A stretch of DNA of 6,084 nucleotides from Deltaproteobacteria bacterium (GTDB lineage: Bacteria > Desulfobacterota > Desulfobulbia > Desulfobulbales > BM004): assembly GCA_019312685.1 (NCBI GenBank), contig JAFDCR010000301.1, positions 1 to 6,084 of the forward strand, given 5' to 3'. The notes under the pieces were generated by a model. That model was not told the DNA's origin and did no database searches. It saw nothing but the letters and a program-made list of their open reading frames with translations. Each line of letters begins with the position of its first letter. The stretch's first letter is position 1. Of this stretch, positions 4,968-6,084 are shown piece by piece. A program made the position numbers and the translations under genes.

Positions 4968-6084
4968 ATGACATTCAGTAAACCGAATCGAAGCGCTGCC
5001 ACCCTAACTTCAACCCGTGTAGATCCAGCTCCGGTTTCCGGGATTTGCGTCACCTGCGTCGATGGCTGCGAGGGCCCTTGCGAAATCGGAAGATCCGCAC
5101 TCAAGGGCAGGGAAGTCATCTACCCCACACCTTTTGGTACAACCACCTCGGGTTCTGAAAAAGATTATCCCTATGATTTTTCCCATTTCAACATCCAGGG
5201 CACGGCCGTAGGGGCAGTTGGGGTTGATCCTGATCCGGATATTGCAACCTTCCCCGCTGTGGACACTACTACCTATTTGGGTGCTGACGGCAGTATCAAG
5301 CTGAACTTTCCGGTTTTTACCGGGGCGGTGGGCTCCACCGATATCGCCCGTATCAACTGGGATGATATGGCTGTGGGCGCTGCGATCTCAGGCGTTATTG
5401 TGGTAGCCGGCGAAAACATCTGCGGTATGGATGCCAATGCGGAGTTCAGCAACGGGAAAATATCCAGGTCTCCGGAAATGGAACGTAGGATCAATGCCTT
5501 TAATCAGTGGTATGACGGCACCGGCGGCATTATTATCCAGGCCAATGTTGAGGATACCAAACTCGGAGTACCTGAATATGTCATTGAAAAACTGGGGATT
5601 GAAATATTTGAGCTGAAATGGGGCCAGGGTGCCAAGGATATTGGCGGTGAGGTTAAACTGCATTCCATTGAGCGGGCACAGCAATTAAAGGACCGCGGTT
5701 ATATCGTACTGCCCGATCCCACCAATCCGGCAGTCCAGGAGGCATTCAATGCTGGAGGAATCACTGAGTTCGAGCGGCATTCCAGACTCGGCATGGTTGA
5801 CGAAGAAGCCTTCCACAAATCTGTAGAACATCTCCGTGCCGTGGGTGCTAAATACGTTACTCTGAAAACAGGAGCCTACCGGCCGGCAGATCTGGCCCGC
5901 GCCATTAAATATTCGTCTGATGCCAAGATCGACCTCCTGACTATTGACGGAGCCGGCGGCGGCACCGGCATGAGCCCCTGGCGCATGATGAACGAATGGG
6001 GTATTCCCACTGTCCAGCTTGAATGTCTGGCCTACCATATGTGCGAGAAACTGGCGGCCCGGGGCGCCTATATCCCGCCCATTG
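4968..6084 (+). CDS. FMN-binding glutamate synthase family protein, archaeal-type large domain (partial, 3' end beyond window)
   Basis: 372 codons are visible from ATG 4968. From about residue 110 the product resembles the FMN-binding (beta/alpha)8 synthase domain of glutamate synthase (PF01645). Key segments are LKWGQGAKDIGGEVKL (216-231), matching the K-x-x-QGAK motif, and LLTIDGAGGGTGMSPWR (323-339), matching the flavin-phosphate-binding DGAxGGTG motif. Before this, residues 25-45 carry a cysteine cluster C27-x2-C30-x3-C34-x3-C38, which could bind an Fe-S cluster (inference). No N-terminal glutaminase (GATase type 2) domain is present, so ammonia from glutamine must come from another subunit, or the enzyme has a related function. 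It sits divergent from nrpR with shared palindromes between, supporting a role in ammonia assimilation under nitrogen control. The start is fixed by AGGAGG. Whether it is a true glutamate synthase or a related enzyme cannot be decided without the rest of the operon. Confidence 0.88.
   Translation, partial: MTFSKPNRSAATLTSTRVDPAPVSGICVTCVDGCEGPCEIGRSALKGREVIYPTPFGTTTSGSEKDYPYDFSHFNIQGTAVGAVGVDPDPDIATFPAVDTTTYLGADGSIKLNFPVFTGAVGSTDIARINWDDMAVGAAISGVIVVAGENICGMDANAEFSNGKISRSPEMERRINAFNQWYDGTGGIIIQANVEDTKLGVPEYVIEKLGIEIFELKWGQGAKDIGGEVKLHSIERAQQLKDRGYIVLPDPTNPAVQEAFNAGGITEFERHSRLGMVDEEAFHKSVEHLRAVGAKYVTLKTGAYRPADLARAIKYSSDAKIDLLTIDGAGGGTGMSPWRMMNEWGIPTVQLECLAYHMCEKLAARGAYIPPI

Noticed and set aside
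4690..4971. 93-codon plus-strand ORF in the leader
   Set aside because: It has no recognisable domain, a non-ATG start without a ribosome binding site, an overlap with the true glutamate synthase start, and operator and hairpin sequences inside it.

Overview
The window most likely comes from an anaerobic bacterium of the Desulfobacterota (deltaproteobacterial) type. This is inferred from gene content: a hybrid histidine kinase with an IAHDFNN H-box, a bacterial NrpR, and an archaeal-style FMN-binding glutamate synthase. GC content looks moderate and the intergenic regions are AT-rich. No rRNA or tRNA is present to confirm the lineage. Four substantial genes are present, two of them cut by the window edges, plus a short stretch of gene wreckage in the middle.

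Left part (1-2747, minus strand): a Tat-exported, NrtA/SsuA-like periplasmic binding protein is followed 31 nt later by a membrane hybrid histidine kinase, whose C-terminal receiver domain runs off the left edge. No permease or ATPase gene is visible beside the binding protein. The pair therefore looks like a binding protein that may feed a sensor kinase rather than an importer, though genes to the left are not visible.

Middle part (about 2750-3400): a degraded region. It holds a receiver-domain fragment on the minus strand whose phospho-acceptor Asp is replaced by His, and the C-terminal half of a PfpI/DJ-1-family protein on the plus strand. The two fragments abut almost exactly at 3152-3154, so the long ORFs crossing them are chimeras. 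A 31-nt imperfect hairpin with GGGGT/ACCCC ends lies next to the receiver fragment.

Right part (3409-6084): a nitrogen-control module. A single-effector-domain NrpR repressor (minus strand) is divergent from a glutamate synthase family gene (plus strand, cut by the right edge). The 551-bp region between them carries three GGCAA/TTGCC inverted repeats. One sits at the predicted nrpR start site, and the other two flank a predicted promoter for the glutamate synthase gene. The simplest reading is that NrpR represses itself and the glutamate synthase gene when nitrogen is plentiful. The glutamate synthase message would also carry a long leader with a hairpin just before a strong ribosome binding site.
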